Of a stretch of 64,000 nt of DNA, positions 1 through 9,246 are shown piece by piece (position 1 is the stretch's first letter; every line of letters begins with the position of its first letter). Origin of the DNA: Microvirga aerophila (GTDB lineage Bacteria; Pseudomonadota; Alphaproteobacteria; Rhizobiales; Beijerinckiaceae); assembly GCF_003332305.1 (NCBI RefSeq), contig NZ_QOIO01000034.1, positions 1 through 64,000 of the forward strand. The letters run 5' to 3'. The notes under the pieces are model-generated. The model saw only the letters and a list, made by a program, of their open reading frames with translations, was not told the origin of the DNA and ran no database searches. Both the position numbers and the translations under genes were made by a program.

Positions 1-60
1 GCCCACACCTTCTTCTCAGCCATCTGCATCGCAGCGGCCGTCGCCTTCTACCTCAATTAA
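1..60 (+). CDS. C-terminal end of an unidentified protein (partial)
   Basis: The window opens inside an open frame that ends with TAA at 58-60. Only 19 residues are visible. They are hydrophobic (AICIAAAVAFYLN at the end), which would suit the last transmembrane helix of a membrane protein. The start and most of the gene lie outside the window, so no family can be named. Confidence 0.45.
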   Translation, partial: AHTFFSAICIAAAVAFYLN

Positions 61-239
61 CGAGTCCTGAGCCTAGACTTGGCAATTTGGACGGCAAGGC
101 GAAACCGCCGAAAGTCTAAGCCAGCGCTCGCTAACCTCATACGATTGATAGCCTTTCCGCTACGTCATCCGCGAATCCCGCAGGAGTGCCTGATGGAACG
201 CTGCGCTTGTCCCGCCCACCGAACTGATCTACAAGCAAG

Positions 240-333
240 ATGTCTCACGGGGAGCCCAATACGAGGCTGAGAGACGGCATGGCCGTCGACCCGTCGAACC
301 TGATCCGGATCATACCGGCGGAGGGAATGAGCA
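240..333 (+). promoter_or_regulatory. TPP riboswitch (THI element)
   Basis: The segment carries the conserved THI-box blocks in order: CACGGGGAGCCC near 246, GGCTGAGAG near 265, then GACCCGTCGAACCTGATC and GGAGGGAATGAG. The outer CTCA (near 244) and TGAG (near 328) can close helix P1. It lies about 80 nt upstream of thiB, the first gene of a thiamine-uptake operon. Thiamine pyrophosphate binding would be expected to reduce expression of thiBPQ. I did not identify a clear terminator hairpin, so control could be at transcription or at translation. The stretch from 61 to 239 shows nothing I recognise. Confidence 0.95.
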
Positions 334-411
334 TGCGATACCGCAGATCTAGCTGCGCCCCTGCAAGTTTGCCGCCGATCCGGCTTGTCTCAAGCATGGG
401 AGCATCCTTAG

Positions 412-1416
412 ATGTTACGCCGCCTCCTCCTTGCCTGTCTTTCGCTGTGCTTCGCGACGGGCATCGCCCACGCGCAGGCCAAGCCGACTTTGACGGTCTA
501 CACCTACGGCTCCTTCGCGGGGAAATACGGTCCCGGCAAGACCATCAAGGAGCGCTTCGAGGCAACCTGCTCCTGCGAGCTCGTCTGGGTTACGGCAGAG
601 GACGCAGGCAGCCTGGTCGGACGTCTGCGCCTCGAAGGCGAGACCACGAAGGCCGACGTCGTCGTCGGCCTCGACATGAACCTCGCGGCCGAAGCAAAGG
701 CCCTTGGCGTCTTCGCCCCACACGGTGCGGACGTGAAGGACCTGTCGCTCCCCATCCGGTGGGCCGACGACACTTTCATCCCCTTCGACTGGGGGTATCT
801 GGCCTTCGTGTACGACTCCACCAAGCTTGCCAATCCGCCCAAAAGCCTGAAGGAGCTCGTCGAGAATCCCAACGGCCCCAAGGTCGTGCTGCAGGATCCG
901 CGCACCAGCGCGCCGGGCCTCGGCTTCCTGCTGTGGATGCGCCAGGTCTACGGAGACAAGGCGGACGACGCCTGGGCGCAGCTCAAGCCCCGCGTGGTCA
1001 CTTTCACCAAAGGCTGGTCGGAAGCCTACGGCCTCTTCATGAAGGGCGAAGCCGACATGGTCATGTCCTACACCACGTCTCCCGCCTATCACGTGGTGGC
1101 GGAGAAGAAGGATCAATATAAGGCAGCGGCCTTCTCCGAAGGTCATTACCTGCATGTGGAGCTTGCCGGCGCGACCCGCACGACGAAGCAGCCCGAGCTG
1201 GCCCGCACCTTCATGGTGTTCGTCCTGAGCGAGCCGTTCCAGTCGGCGATGCCGGAGGGCAACTGGATGATGCCCGCAAAAACTCCGCAGGCGGGTTTGC
1301 CGGGCGCCTTCAAGGACCTTGTGCAGCCAAGCAAGGCCCTTCTGTTCACCCCGGAAGAAGTCCAGCAGAACCGCCGCGCCTTCCTCGACGGTTGGCTCAA
1401 CGCCGCGGCGCGCTGA
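412..1416 (+). CDS. thiB: Thiamine ABC transporter, periplasmic binding protein ThiB
   Basis: This 334-residue protein is the periplasmic receptor that captures thiamine or its phosphates for the ThiPQ importer. An N-terminal signal peptide (residues 1-21, cut after AHA) precedes a mature part beginning QAKPTLTVYTYGSF, the typical opening of the ThiB family. Length matches the family (about 330). It is the first gene after the TPP riboswitch, and thiP starts 5 nt after its stop, so the three genes form one operon. The ATG at 412 is the only start that gives a complete signal peptide. Confidence 0.95.
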   Translation: MLRRLLLACLSLCFATGIAHAQAKPTLTVYTYGSFAGKYGPGKTIKERFEATCSCELVWVTAEDAGSLVGRLRLEGETTKADVVVGLDMNLAAEAKALGVFAPHGADVKDLSLPIRWADDTFIPFDWGYLAFVYDSTKLANPPKSLKELVENPNGPKVVLQDPRTSAPGLGFLLWMRQVYGDKADDAWAQLKPRVVTFTKGWSEAYGLFMKGEADMVMSYTTSPAYHVVAEKKDQYKAAAFSEGHYLHVELAGATRTTKQPELARTFMVFVLSEPFQSAMPEGNWMMPAKTPQAGLPGAFKDLVQPSKALLFTPEEVQQNRRAFLDGWLNAAAR

Positions 1417-1421
1417 GCTTC

Positions 1422-2999
1422 ATGAAATTGCGATCCAGGCTGCCCCATCCCGGGAACGTGACAGCGCTCGCCATTGCGGCGCTCGTTGCAGGCAGCTTCA
1501 TCGCTCTTGCGACAGTCGATGGTGGAAAGCCGGCGCTTTTCTCCATCGGTCCCTATCTGATCCGCGTTCTGGCGTTCTCGGTGATTCAGGCCGGTCTTTC
1601 GACGATCCTGTCCCTGGCGCTCGGCGTTGCCCTGGCGCTGGCCTTGGCGCGGCGTCGCTTCTTCGGGCGCGATGTGGTGCTCTCACTGTTGAGCATCACG
1701 ATGGTGATGCCGACCATTGTGGCGGTGTTTGCCGTATTGGCCGTTTATGGACGCAGCGGATGGCTTGCAGAGGCGCTTGGGGCGCTTGGCTGGAACGGCA
1801 GCTTCACCATCTTCGGTTATCCGGGCATTCTCATCGCGCATGTCTTTCTGAACGCGCCTTTCGTGGCGCGCATCACGCTCGATGGCCTTGACCTTGTGCC
1901 GGCCGAGCAATGGCGTTTGGCCGCCTCTCTCGGCTTCACCCCCGCCCAGACTTTCCGTCATCTCGACTGGCCGGTCCTGCGAGCGGAGCTGGCAGGCCTC
2001 GCGGGCCTCGTGTTTTTGATGTGCTTCAAGAGCTTCGCGATCGTGCTCGCCCTCGGCGGGGGCCCAAGTCGCGCAACGCTCGAAGTGGCGATCTACGAAG
2101 CCCTGAAAATCGATCTCGATTTCGGCCGCGCGGCCTGGCTTGCGCTCATTCAGCTCGCGATCTGCCTGTTCATGATGTTGGTTCTCGACTGGGCGTTCGC
2201 AAGGCCCCCTGCCACCCATACGATGCGCGCGCAGGTGCGCCGACCCGACGAAGCCAATCGCCGCTTGAAGATCATTGATGCGCTCATCCTGGTCGGTGGC
2301 GGGCTGTTCATCGCGCCGCTCGCCCTGAGCGTCTTGAGGGGGCTTCGAAACATCTTCGATGTGGTCGATGCCGATCTGCTCCAGGCGTTCGCGACCAGCG
2401 CCGCGATCGCTACAGCGGCTGCCTTGGTGGCATGCGGCCTCGCCCTCTCGCTGGCCAGTGCGGCCCGCCGGCGGATGATTTCACGCTCGCGTCGCCTTGC
2501 GGCCGTCTATGATTTCCTGCCCAACTCCTTGTTGGCAGTGCCCCCCTTCGCACTGACGGCGGGCCTCTTCCTGATGATCCGGCCTTTTGTCGATCCAGCG
2601 ATGGCGGGATTGATCCTCCTGCCGCTCATCAATGGGCTTGCGGCCCTGCCATTCGCCTACCGGTATATCGCTCCCCGGCTGATGACGACCGAGGAGCGCT
2701 ACGGCCGCCTCGCGGCCTCCCTGGGCATGACCGGCCTGACGAAGCTGAGGATCGTGGACTGGCCGGTGCTGAGACGGCCCCTTGTTGCGAGCTTCGCGCT
2801 GGCTATGGCTCTTTCCTTCGGGGATTTCGGCGTCATCGCGCTCTTCGGCGGCGCAGAGCTGCGCACCCTTCCTTATCTTCTCTATGAGCGCCTTGGATCC
2901 TACCGTCTGGATGAGGCCGCGGCCGTCGGCCTTATCATCGTTCTGGCGGCCTTCCTTCTTGCTCATGTGTCCGGTCGGATGTCCCATGCTGCTGATTGA
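1422..2999 (+). CDS. thiP: Thiamine ABC transporter, fused permease ThiP
   Basis: ThiP forms the membrane channel of the thiamine importer. The 525-residue protein is an internal duplication of two permease domains. Each half carries an EAA-type loop for docking the ATPase: EQWRLAASLGFTPAQTF near residue 165 and ERYGRLAASLGMTGL near residue 425. About a dozen hydrophobic segments are visible. The ATG at 1422 is preferred to an in-frame ATG at 1392 because it avoids overlapping thiB and starts with a natural MKLRSRL cytoplasmic end. Its last 14 nt overlap thiQ, suggesting translational coupling. Confidence 0.94.
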   Translation: MKLRSRLPHPGNVTALAIAALVAGSFIALATVDGGKPALFSIGPYLIRVLAFSVIQAGLSTILSLALGVALALALARRRFFGRDVVLSLLSITMVMPTIVAVFAVLAVYGRSGWLAEALGALGWNGSFTIFGYPGILIAHVFLNAPFVARITLDGLDLVPAEQWRLAASLGFTPAQTFRHLDWPVLRAELAGLAGLVFLMCFKSFAIVLALGGGPSRATLEVAIYEALKIDLDFGRAAWLALIQLAICLFMMLVLDWAFARPPATHTMRAQVRRPDEANRRLKIIDALILVGGGLFIAPLALSVLRGLRNIFDVVDADLLQAFATSAAIATAAALVACGLALSLASAARRRMISRSRRLAAVYDFLPNSLLAVPPFALTAGLFLMIRPFVDPAMAGLILLPLINGLAALPFAYRYIAPRLMTTEERYGRLAASLGMTGLTKLRIVDWPVLRRPLVASFALAMALSFGDFGVIALFGGAELRTLPYLLYERLGSYRLDEAAAVGLIIVLAAFLLAHVSGRMSHAAD

Positions 3000-3687
3000 A
3001 AGCTGCCGCCTCACCTGGCCCGACTTCACGGCCAATTACTCCCTGAAGGTGCCGACAGGCCATCTATGCGCAGTCGTCGGTCCTTCGGGGGGCGGAAAGA
3101 CCACCCTGCTGCACATGATTGCCGGCTTCGAGGTGCCCGAGAGCGGAACGTTGGCTTTTGCAGGCCAAGACCTTCTGCCGCTCACGCCGGCGGAGCGTCC
3201 CGTCGCCATCGTCTTCCAAGACCATAATCTGTTCCCGCACCTGACCGCGTCGCAGAATGTCGCTCTTGGCCTGCAACCGTCGTTGCGTCTCACCGGCCGG
3301 GAGCGCGCCCTCGTGACCGATATGCTGGATGCGGTTGGGCTGAGCGGGTTCGATCAACGCAGACCCGGGGAGATGTCGGGCGGGCAGCGGCAACGCGTCG
3401 CCTTCGCCAGGGCCCTGATCTCAGGACGTCCGCTCATCCTTCTCGACGAGCCCTTCAGCGGCCTCGATCCTGGGCTGCGCCGCGACATGGTGCAGCTTGT
3501 GGACGAGCTGCGTCGCAGGCGTCCCGTCACTATCGTGATGACGATCCATACGCCGGAGGATGTTGCCGATCTGGCCGACCAGATGGCTTTCGTAACCCAC
3601 GGGGAGGTCGCGGCGTCTGGAACGCCTGCGGATATCCTCCAAGGCCCGCTCGCCGCAAGAGTCGCCGCATCCATTCTGGATGAGTGA
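2986..3687 (+). CDS. thiQ: Thiamine ABC transporter, ATPase ThiQ
   Basis: This is the ATP-binding subunit that powers thiamine uptake. The 233-residue protein shows Walker A (GPSGGGKTT, near residue 32), the signature MSGGQRQRVAFARAL (near 130) and Walker B LILLDEPFSGLDPG. It is short, without the C-terminal regulatory domain of MalK-type ATPases, as is usual for ThiQ. An open frame continues upstream to 2782 inside thiP, but the ATG at 2986 gives the family-typical beginning MLLIESCRLTWPDF and a 14-nt overlap with thiP. Confidence 0.94.
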   Translation: MLLIESCRLTWPDFTANYSLKVPTGHLCAVVGPSGGGKTTLLHMIAGFEVPESGTLAFAGQDLLPLTPAERPVAIVFQDHNLFPHLTASQNVALGLQPSLRLTGRERALVTDMLDAVGLSGFDQRRPGEMSGGQRQRVAFARALISGRPLILLDEPFSGLDPGLRRDMVQLVDELRRRRPVTIVMTIHTPEDVADLADQMAFVTHGEVAASGTPADILQGPLAARVAASILDE

Positions 3688-3864
3688 CGGGTCATATATC
3701 GCCGATCAAGCCGTCCACGGCCCATACCTCGTCATTATCGACACAGGGCAAAGTTTCGGCCGAGGCAAACTTTATATCCTTGGGCGGGTCCTCGGACATC
3801 CGATAGGATTAACGTTCCTCGGCAGAGACGATCGTTAACGAGACCTTCAGCCCTGTGTCATATT

Positions 3865-6177
3865 ATGACGTTAATGTCCTCACCCAATCTGACACCTTTT
3901 GGCGGCGAGTTTCTCGACCCTACGCGCGAAGCGGCGTTTCAGTCCGAGCGCCTGCCCGAGACCCTTCGGCATGTCCGGCTCCTGTTTCTCCTCTCGGCCA
4001 TTCTCAACACGCTTTTCTTCATCAGCGACTGGCGGTTCTATGGAGAGCCTCATTTCTATATCGCCGTACAGGCACGCTGCATCGTCGTGCTGGTCGCGCT
4101 CGGGTGTTCGTGGATCGTTGGGCGGGCGACCACTTTTCAGCAGGCCCAGGCGACGATGATAGCCTGGGAGTGGATTAACGCGGCGGCGGTCGCGGTTCTT
4201 GTCAGCTCCCACAGCGATCTGGCCCTCTTCGTCGTGCTGATGTTGCCGTCGATCTATTATCTTGCGGTTCCGACCTCATTCCGCTGGTCAGTCGCATCCG
4301 GTGTCGGATGCAGCGGCATGATGCTCATCGGGTATCTGTTCCATGACCATACAAGCCCGACGACGGCCGGGCTCATCCTTGCGATGATCATGCTGAACGT
4401 GGCCTTATTCCTGGTGGTGGCGCGCTCGAACCGTCTCCAGCGCATGGAGTGGTCGGCCACTCAGGCCCTACGGGATGCCAACAAGGACCTTGCCGACAGC
4501 AGGGCAATGTTCGAGATCATGTTCAAGACGGTGCCGATCCCGCTGCTCGTCACGAAAATGGACGGCAGTCTGGTTGCAACCAACGACGCTACCGCGCGCT
4601 ACGTAGGAGCCGCACTCGAGACCCTCGGCATTCGATCAACGGACGAATTCTACGTCAATCCCGATGATCGGAGCGCGTTTCTCGCCCGCGTGATGAAGGA
4701 CGGGCAGACGAGCAACTTCGAGACGCAGATCCGCTTGGCCGACAACTCGGTTCATACGGTGCTTCTCGCTGGCATGCCGATTTCCTTAAGTGGCGTCACG
4801 CATATCCTGTCGGCGGTGGTCGATATTACGGATCGCAAGTCCGCCGAGGAGCGGGTCTGGCGCGTGGCAAGCCATGATCCCCTGACGGGTCTTCCCAACC
4901 GAGCCTTCTTCCAGAGCCGGTTGGAGCAGGTTCTGGCTCAGGCCGAGCAGGGCGGCTCCAGCGTGACGCTCCTTCTTCTCGACCTGGACCGGCTGAAGAG
5001 CATCAATGAAACGCTTGGTCACGATGTGGGAGATGCTCTCCTCAGGCATGCGGCCAGCCGCATAAGCCTTCTGGCGCGCGATTACGACATCGTTGCCAGA
5101 CTGGGCGGCGACGAGTTCGTCATCATCCTCACCGGCTCGGCAAAGCCAGAGGATGCGCAGGCTCTGGCGGACCACATCCTGACGGACCTGAAACAGCCCT
5201 TCGAGCACGGGGGTCGTGTCCTGACCGTACAGGCCAGCATCGGCATCGCTAGCTATCCGGACCATGACAGACAGCCCTCTGATCTCCTGAAGGATGCAGA
5301 CCTCGCCGTTCAAGCCGCCAAGTCGCTCGGGCGTAACAGAGCCGTCGTCTACGCTCCCGGTATGCGGCAGCATCTCCAGCAGGAGACGGAGACCGACGAG
5401 ATCTATGAAGCTCTGCGATCCGGGCAGATCGTTCCCTTCTACCAGCCCAAGGTGGACCTTATGACCGGCGAGGTCGTGGGCTTCGAAGCGTTGGCGCGCT
5501 GGCGGCATCCTGTCCAGGGCGTCCTGTCGCCAGCCTCGTTTCAGGCCGCTTTCGCAGACCCAGAGCTGTCGATCGCATTCGGCGAATATATGATCAGACG
5601 CATAGCCGCCGATATCCGGATATGGCTCGACCACAATGTCGAGTGCGGCCGGATCGCCGTGAATCTAGCGACGGCTCAGTTCAATTGGGTCGGCCTCACC
5701 AAGCGCTTTCTCGATATCCTGCAGGCAGCCGATATTCCATTTGAGCGTTTGGCGGTGGAAATCACCGAAACGGTCTTTCTGGAGCGCAATGCGTCGCACG
5801 TCCTCATGGCCCTGAAGCAGTTTCAGGAGGCTGGCGTGAGGATCGCGTTGGATGATTTCGGCACGGGCTACGCTTCGCTCATCCATCTCAAGCGCTTTCC
5901 GATCGACGACATCAAGATCGACCGAAGCTTCATCCAGGACTTGGCGGAGGACGCCGACAGCGCGGCCATTGTCCATGCAGTGATCGACCTCGGGAGAAGC
6001 CTGGGCATGGTCGTGGTGGCCGAAGGCGTGGAACGGCTCGATCAAGCCGAGCACCTGCGGTCCAGAGGCTGCCCGCAGGCGCAGGGAAACCTCTACTCCC
6101 CTCCGATGGAAGCCGCGCAGGTGCCGTTCTTTCTGGAGCGCAGAACGAGCAGCCACACCCAGCATTCACCGACATGA
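3865..6177 (+). CDS. Membrane-bound PAS-GGDEF-EAL cyclic-di-GMP protein
   Basis: The 770-residue protein probably makes and/or degrades cyclic di-GMP. About five to six hydrophobic segments lie between residues 35 and 195, followed by a PAS-like segment (about 205-320). The GGDEF domain has an intact ARLGGDEF motif near residue 413. The EAL domain has FEALARWRHP near 540, an ITETVF stretch and DDFGTGYASL, so phosphodiesterase residues look complete. Both activities are therefore plausible; which dominates cannot be told from sequence. It stands alone between the thiamine operon and a convergent sugar transporter. A second start at 3874 (MSSPN) is possible. Confidence 0.92.
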   Translation: MTLMSSPNLTPFGGEFLDPTREAAFQSERLPETLRHVRLLFLLSAILNTLFFISDWRFYGEPHFYIAVQARCIVVLVALGCSWIVGRATTFQQAQATMIAWEWINAAAVAVLVSSHSDLALFVVLMLPSIYYLAVPTSFRWSVASGVGCSGMMLIGYLFHDHTSPTTAGLILAMIMLNVALFLVVARSNRLQRMEWSATQALRDANKDLADSRAMFEIMFKTVPIPLLVTKMDGSLVATNDATARYVGAALETLGIRSTDEFYVNPDDRSAFLARVMKDGQTSNFETQIRLADNSVHTVLLAGMPISLSGVTHILSAVVDITDRKSAEERVWRVASHDPLTGLPNRAFFQSRLEQVLAQAEQGGSSVTLLLLDLDRLKSINETLGHDVGDALLRHAASRISLLARDYDIVARLGGDEFVIILTGSAKPEDAQALADHILTDLKQPFEHGGRVLTVQASIGIASYPDHDRQPSDLLKDADLAVQAAKSLGRNRAVVYAPGMRQHLQQETETDEIYEALRSGQIVPFYQPKVDLMTGEVVGFEALARWRHPVQGVLSPASFQAAFADPELSIAFGEYMIRRIAADIRIWLDHNVECGRIAVNLATAQFNWVGLTKRFLDILQAADIPFERLAVEITETVFLERNASHVLMALKQFQEAGVRIALDDFGTGYASLIHLKRFPIDDIKIDRSFIQDLAEDADSAAIVHAVIDLGRSLGMVVVAEGVERLDQAEHLRSRGCPQAQGNLYSPPMEAAQVPFFLERRTSSHTQHSPT

Positions 6178-6244
6178 ATGGCAGTGCCGATGAGGTCGCC
6201 CAGCCGGCGGGGCCCGCCCTTCGGAAGCGACCACGAGGTAGCCA

Positions 6245-7357
6245 TCAAGACGTGCTTCTTGCTGCCACCCGGCTTTGGATCTGAACTGCCTGACCCGACG
6301 CATCGAACACATGCAGGGCGCCGACCGGAACATGAGCCGCGAACCGCTCTCCCGGAGATGCGTCGATGTCTCCGGACGAGCGCACGATGACATCGTCGCC
6401 GCCCGTCAGTTTCATATAAACGAAGCTTGCCTCTCCGAGCCGCTCGACGGCGTCGATCTCTCCCTCAAGAGGGATCGTTTGAGGTCCCTCGCTCGCCATA
6501 TGCTCTGGTCGAATTCCCAAGGTGATCTCATCGCCTTTCGCAAGCCGGCCGTGAGCCTCCTGCACCAGGGCCTCGGTTCCCGCAAAGGCGATCAAGGCGC
6601 CGCGCTCATCCACGGATCGCACCTGCCCCTTGATGAAGTTCATCCGCGGCGAGCCGATGAATCCAGCCACGAAGAGGTTCTGGGGAGCATGATAGAGATC
6701 GAGCGGAGCTCCAACCTGCTCGATGCGACCATGGTTCAAAACCACGATCTTCGATGCCAGGGTCATGGCCTCGATCTGATCGTGGGTCACGTAGATCATG
6801 GTCGCACCCAGCTCTCGATGGAGCTTGGCGATCTCGAGACGGGTATTGACGCGCAACGCCGCATCGAGGTTCGAGAGCGGCTCGTCGAACAGGAAGACAC
6901 TGGGCTCCCGCACGATCGCGCGTCCAATGGCAACGCGCTGCCGCTGGCCGCCGGACAATTCCCGCGGCTTGCGGTCGAGAAGATGGGACAACTTCAGGAT
7001 CTCGGCCGCCTGGCGGACGCGACGGTCCACCTCCGCCTTGTTGGTCTTTGCGAATTTCAGCCCGAAGGCCATGTTCTTGTAGACGCTCATGTGCGGGTAG
7101 AGCGCGTAGGACTGGAACACCATCGCGATCTTGCGGTCGGCCGGCGGCATCTCGTTGACGCGTCTTCCGCCGATCCGGATCTCGCCTGCGCTCACCGTCT
7201 CAAGACCGGCGATAATCCGCAGCAGGGTGGACTTGCCGCAGCCGGAGGGTCCGACGAAAACCACGAACTCCCCGTCGTTCACTCTCAGGTCGATATCATG
7301 CAGGATTTCGACTGGACCAAAAGACTTTGCAATGCCGTGGAGAGAGACGTCAGCCAT
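6245..7357 (-). CDS. Sugar ABC transporter ATPase (UgpC/MsmK type)
   Basis: This 370-residue ATPase energises the sugar importer encoded just upstream on the same strand. It has Walker A GPSGCGKST (near residue 38), the signature LSGGQRQRVAIGRAI and Walker B VFLFDEPLSNLD. A C-terminal TOBE/OB region of about 130 residues is typical of CUT1 sugar importers. The start chosen is MADVSLHGIAKSFGP; a start six codons earlier (7375) is possible. It ends the operon binding protein, permease, permease, ATPase. Its position beside nagK and nagA suggests the substrate is GlcNAc or a related amino sugar, by inference only. Confidence 0.9.
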   Translation of the reverse strand: MADVSLHGIAKSFGPVEILHDIDLRVNDGEFVVFVGPSGCGKSTLLRIIAGLETVSAGEIRIGGRRVNEMPPADRKIAMVFQSYALYPHMSVYKNMAFGLKFAKTNKAEVDRRVRQAAEILKLSHLLDRKPRELSGGQRQRVAIGRAIVREPSVFLFDEPLSNLDAALRVNTRLEIAKLHRELGATMIYVTHDQIEAMTLASKIVVLNHGRIEQVGAPLDLYHAPQNLFVAGFIGSPRMNFIKGQVRSVDERGALIAFAGTEALVQEAHGRLAKGDEITLGIRPEHMASEGPQTIPLEGEIDAVERLGEASFVYMKLTGGDDVIVRSSGDIDASPGERFAAHVPVGALHVFDASGQAVQIQSRVAARSTS

Positions 7358-7384
7358 GAAGGTCGAACCTGTCAAGAACCGCCA

Positions 7385-8215
7385 TCACTTGACCGCACCT
7401 GCCGTCAGGCCACGGACGAGATAGCGCGAGAAGAGAAGGTAGAGAACGAGAATGGGCGCGATGGCCAAGGTGAGAGACGCCAGCACGGCATTCCAATCCG
7501 TCACGTATTGGCCAATGAATTGCTGCACCCCCAAGGTGACCGTCTGCTTCCCGGCCCCGGGGGCAAGGATTAGCGGGAACCAGAGGTCGTTCCAGATCGG
7601 CACCATGGTGAACACGGCGACCGTCGCAATGGCTGGGCGGATGAGGGGCAGAATGATGCTGCCGAAGATGCGGTACTCGCTCACCCCGTCACAGCGGGCG
7701 GCATCGCGCAGGTCCTTCGGGATCTGCTGGATGAATTCGCCCAGGATGAGGATCGCCAGGGGCAGGCCTTGCGCCACATAGACGAGGATGAGCGCCGTCA
7801 GGGTGTTGACGAGATTGAGGTCCACCATCATCCGCAGGATGCTGACGCTGCCGAGGCGAATCGGCACCATGATGCCAATGGCGAGGTAGAGGCTCAAAAT
7901 CGTGTTGCCGCGAAAGCGGTATTCGGTCAGCGCCCAGGCGGCCATGGCACCGATCAGGATGATCAGCCCTAGTGAGACCACCGTCACCGTAAGACTGTTG
8001 AGGAAATAGAGGCCGAAATCCGAGTTGGCGAAGACGCGGTCGAACCCGATGGCGGTGAAGGTTTGGCTATTTGGAAGACCGAGCGGGTCGGCAAAGATGG
8101 CGCGCCGGGTCTTGAACGCGTTGATGAGGATGAGGACGATAGGTCCGATGGCCAGGGCCAGATAAAGGATTAGAGCGATATGAACGGCGATGCGGCCCGG
8201 TCGTATGGTCGGCAT
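7385..8215 (-). CDS. Sugar ABC transporter permease, MalG type
   Basis: This 276-residue inner-membrane protein has six predicted helices and the docking loop DAARCDGVSEYRIFGSIILP near residue 178, which fits the CUT1 MalG family. It is one half of the channel of the sugar importer. It lies 10 nt after the partner permease gene and 27 nt before the ATPase gene, in one transcript. The substrate is unknown from sequence alone. Confidence 0.92.
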   Translation of the reverse strand: MPTIRPGRIAVHIALILYLALAIGPIVLILINAFKTRRAIFADPLGLPNSQTFTAIGFDRVFANSDFGLYFLNSLTVTVVSLGLIILIGAMAAWALTEYRFRGNTILSLYLAIGIMVPIRLGSVSILRMMVDLNLVNTLTALILVYVAQGLPLAILILGEFIQQIPKDLRDAARCDGVSEYRIFGSIILPLIRPAIATVAVFTMVPIWNDLWFPLILAPGAGKQTVTLGVQQFIGQYVTDWNAVLASLTLAIAPILVLYLLFSRYLVRGLTAGAVK

Positions 8216-8225
8216 TGTCGGGCCC

Positions 8226-9194
8226 TTAAAATGTATGCCGCTGCAGCCGCCGCTGCACGCCGAAGAGATAGATCAGTACGCCCAGCAGGATGACGATCAG
8301 CATGGCGGTGGCCACCGCCGCCCCCATGGTGGGGCTTCCGACCTGAAGCTGGTATCCGAAAAAGGTGCGGTAGAAGAACGTGCCGAGAATATCGGTGGAG
8401 AAGTTCGGTCCCGCCAGCGCGCCCTTCACGGCGTAGATCAGATCGAAGGCGTTGAAGTTCGCCACGAAGGTTAGGATCGACACGACGCCGAGCGTGGGCA
8501 GGATCAGCGGCAGCCGCACGAACCAGAACACGCTGAAGGGTCCTGCCCCATCCACGGTCGCCGCATCCATGAGGTCATCGGGAATATTGATCAGGGCCGC
8601 ATAAATCAGCATCATCGGGATGCCGACGAACTGCCAGACGGAAATCAACGACACCGTCACGAGCGCGGTCGATTCCTGCCCGAGCCAGGGTCCAAAGAGG
8701 CTTCCCAGTCCAACAGCCTTGAGCAGGGTCGGGGCAATGCCCCAGAGAGGGTTGAGGATCAGCTGCCAGATGAACCCGATGATGACCACGGACAGCATGG
8801 TCGGCAGGAACAGGAGCGTGCGATAGATGCTGCCGCCGGTCAGGCGCGGCAGGCTGAGCAGCATGGCGAGTCCCAGGCCGATGCCGTTCTGCACCACCAT
8901 GTGAATGGCGAAGAAAATGAGGTTGTTTCCAAGTGCGTTCCAGAACTGGCCCGACCAGGCAGGGTCGGTCAGGAGCGTCACGAAATTGCCCAGGCCGACG
9001 AAATGGCGCGCGCCGGTCTCGTCGCCCGCATAGAGGCTCAAGCGGATCGTATCGACCAGAGGGTAGATCGAGAAGATCGTGTAGATGATCAGAGCAGGCG
9101 CTAGGAACACTGCAATATGCAGAGGAAAGCGGGAGCGCTCCGGGACGCTTCCCGCCTGCACGTTCGTGGCCGCGATATCGGACATGCTGATCAC
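8226..9194 (-). CDS. Sugar ABC transporter permease, MalF type
   Basis: The 322-residue protein is the second channel half of the sugar importer. It has an N-terminal cytoplasmic stretch, a first helix (HIAVFLAPALIIYTIFSIY), at least five more helices, and the EAA loop DAATVDGAGPFSVFWFVRLP near residue 210. It matches the CUT1 MalF/UgpA family in size and layout. A start three codons later (MSDIAATN) is equally possible. It follows the binding-protein gene by 52 nt. Confidence 0.92.
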   Translation of the reverse strand: MISMSDIAATNVQAGSVPERSRFPLHIAVFLAPALIIYTIFSIYPLVDTIRLSLYAGDETGARHFVGLGNFVTLLTDPAWSGQFWNALGNNLIFFAIHMVVQNGIGLGLAMLLSLPRLTGGSIYRTLLFLPTMLSVVIIGFIWQLILNPLWGIAPTLLKAVGLGSLFGPWLGQESTALVTVSLISVWQFVGIPMMLIYAALINIPDDLMDAATVDGAGPFSVFWFVRLPLILPTLGVVSILTFVANFNAFDLIYAVKGALAGPNFSTDILGTFFYRTFFGYQLQVGSPTMGAAVATAMLIVILLGVLIYLFGVQRRLQRHTF

Positions 9195-9246
9195 CCGTCA
9201 GTGAAGCAGGAGGCGGGCTGCCTTGTGAGACAGCCCGCCCAAAACC

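Noticed and set aside
79..270. 63-codon frame before the TPP riboswitch
   Set aside because: It runs into the riboswitch core, has no ribosome site and no family likeness.
240..1121. 293-codon frame across the riboswitch and thiB
   Set aside because: It is a shadow frame of thiB with an arginine-rich, low-complexity product.
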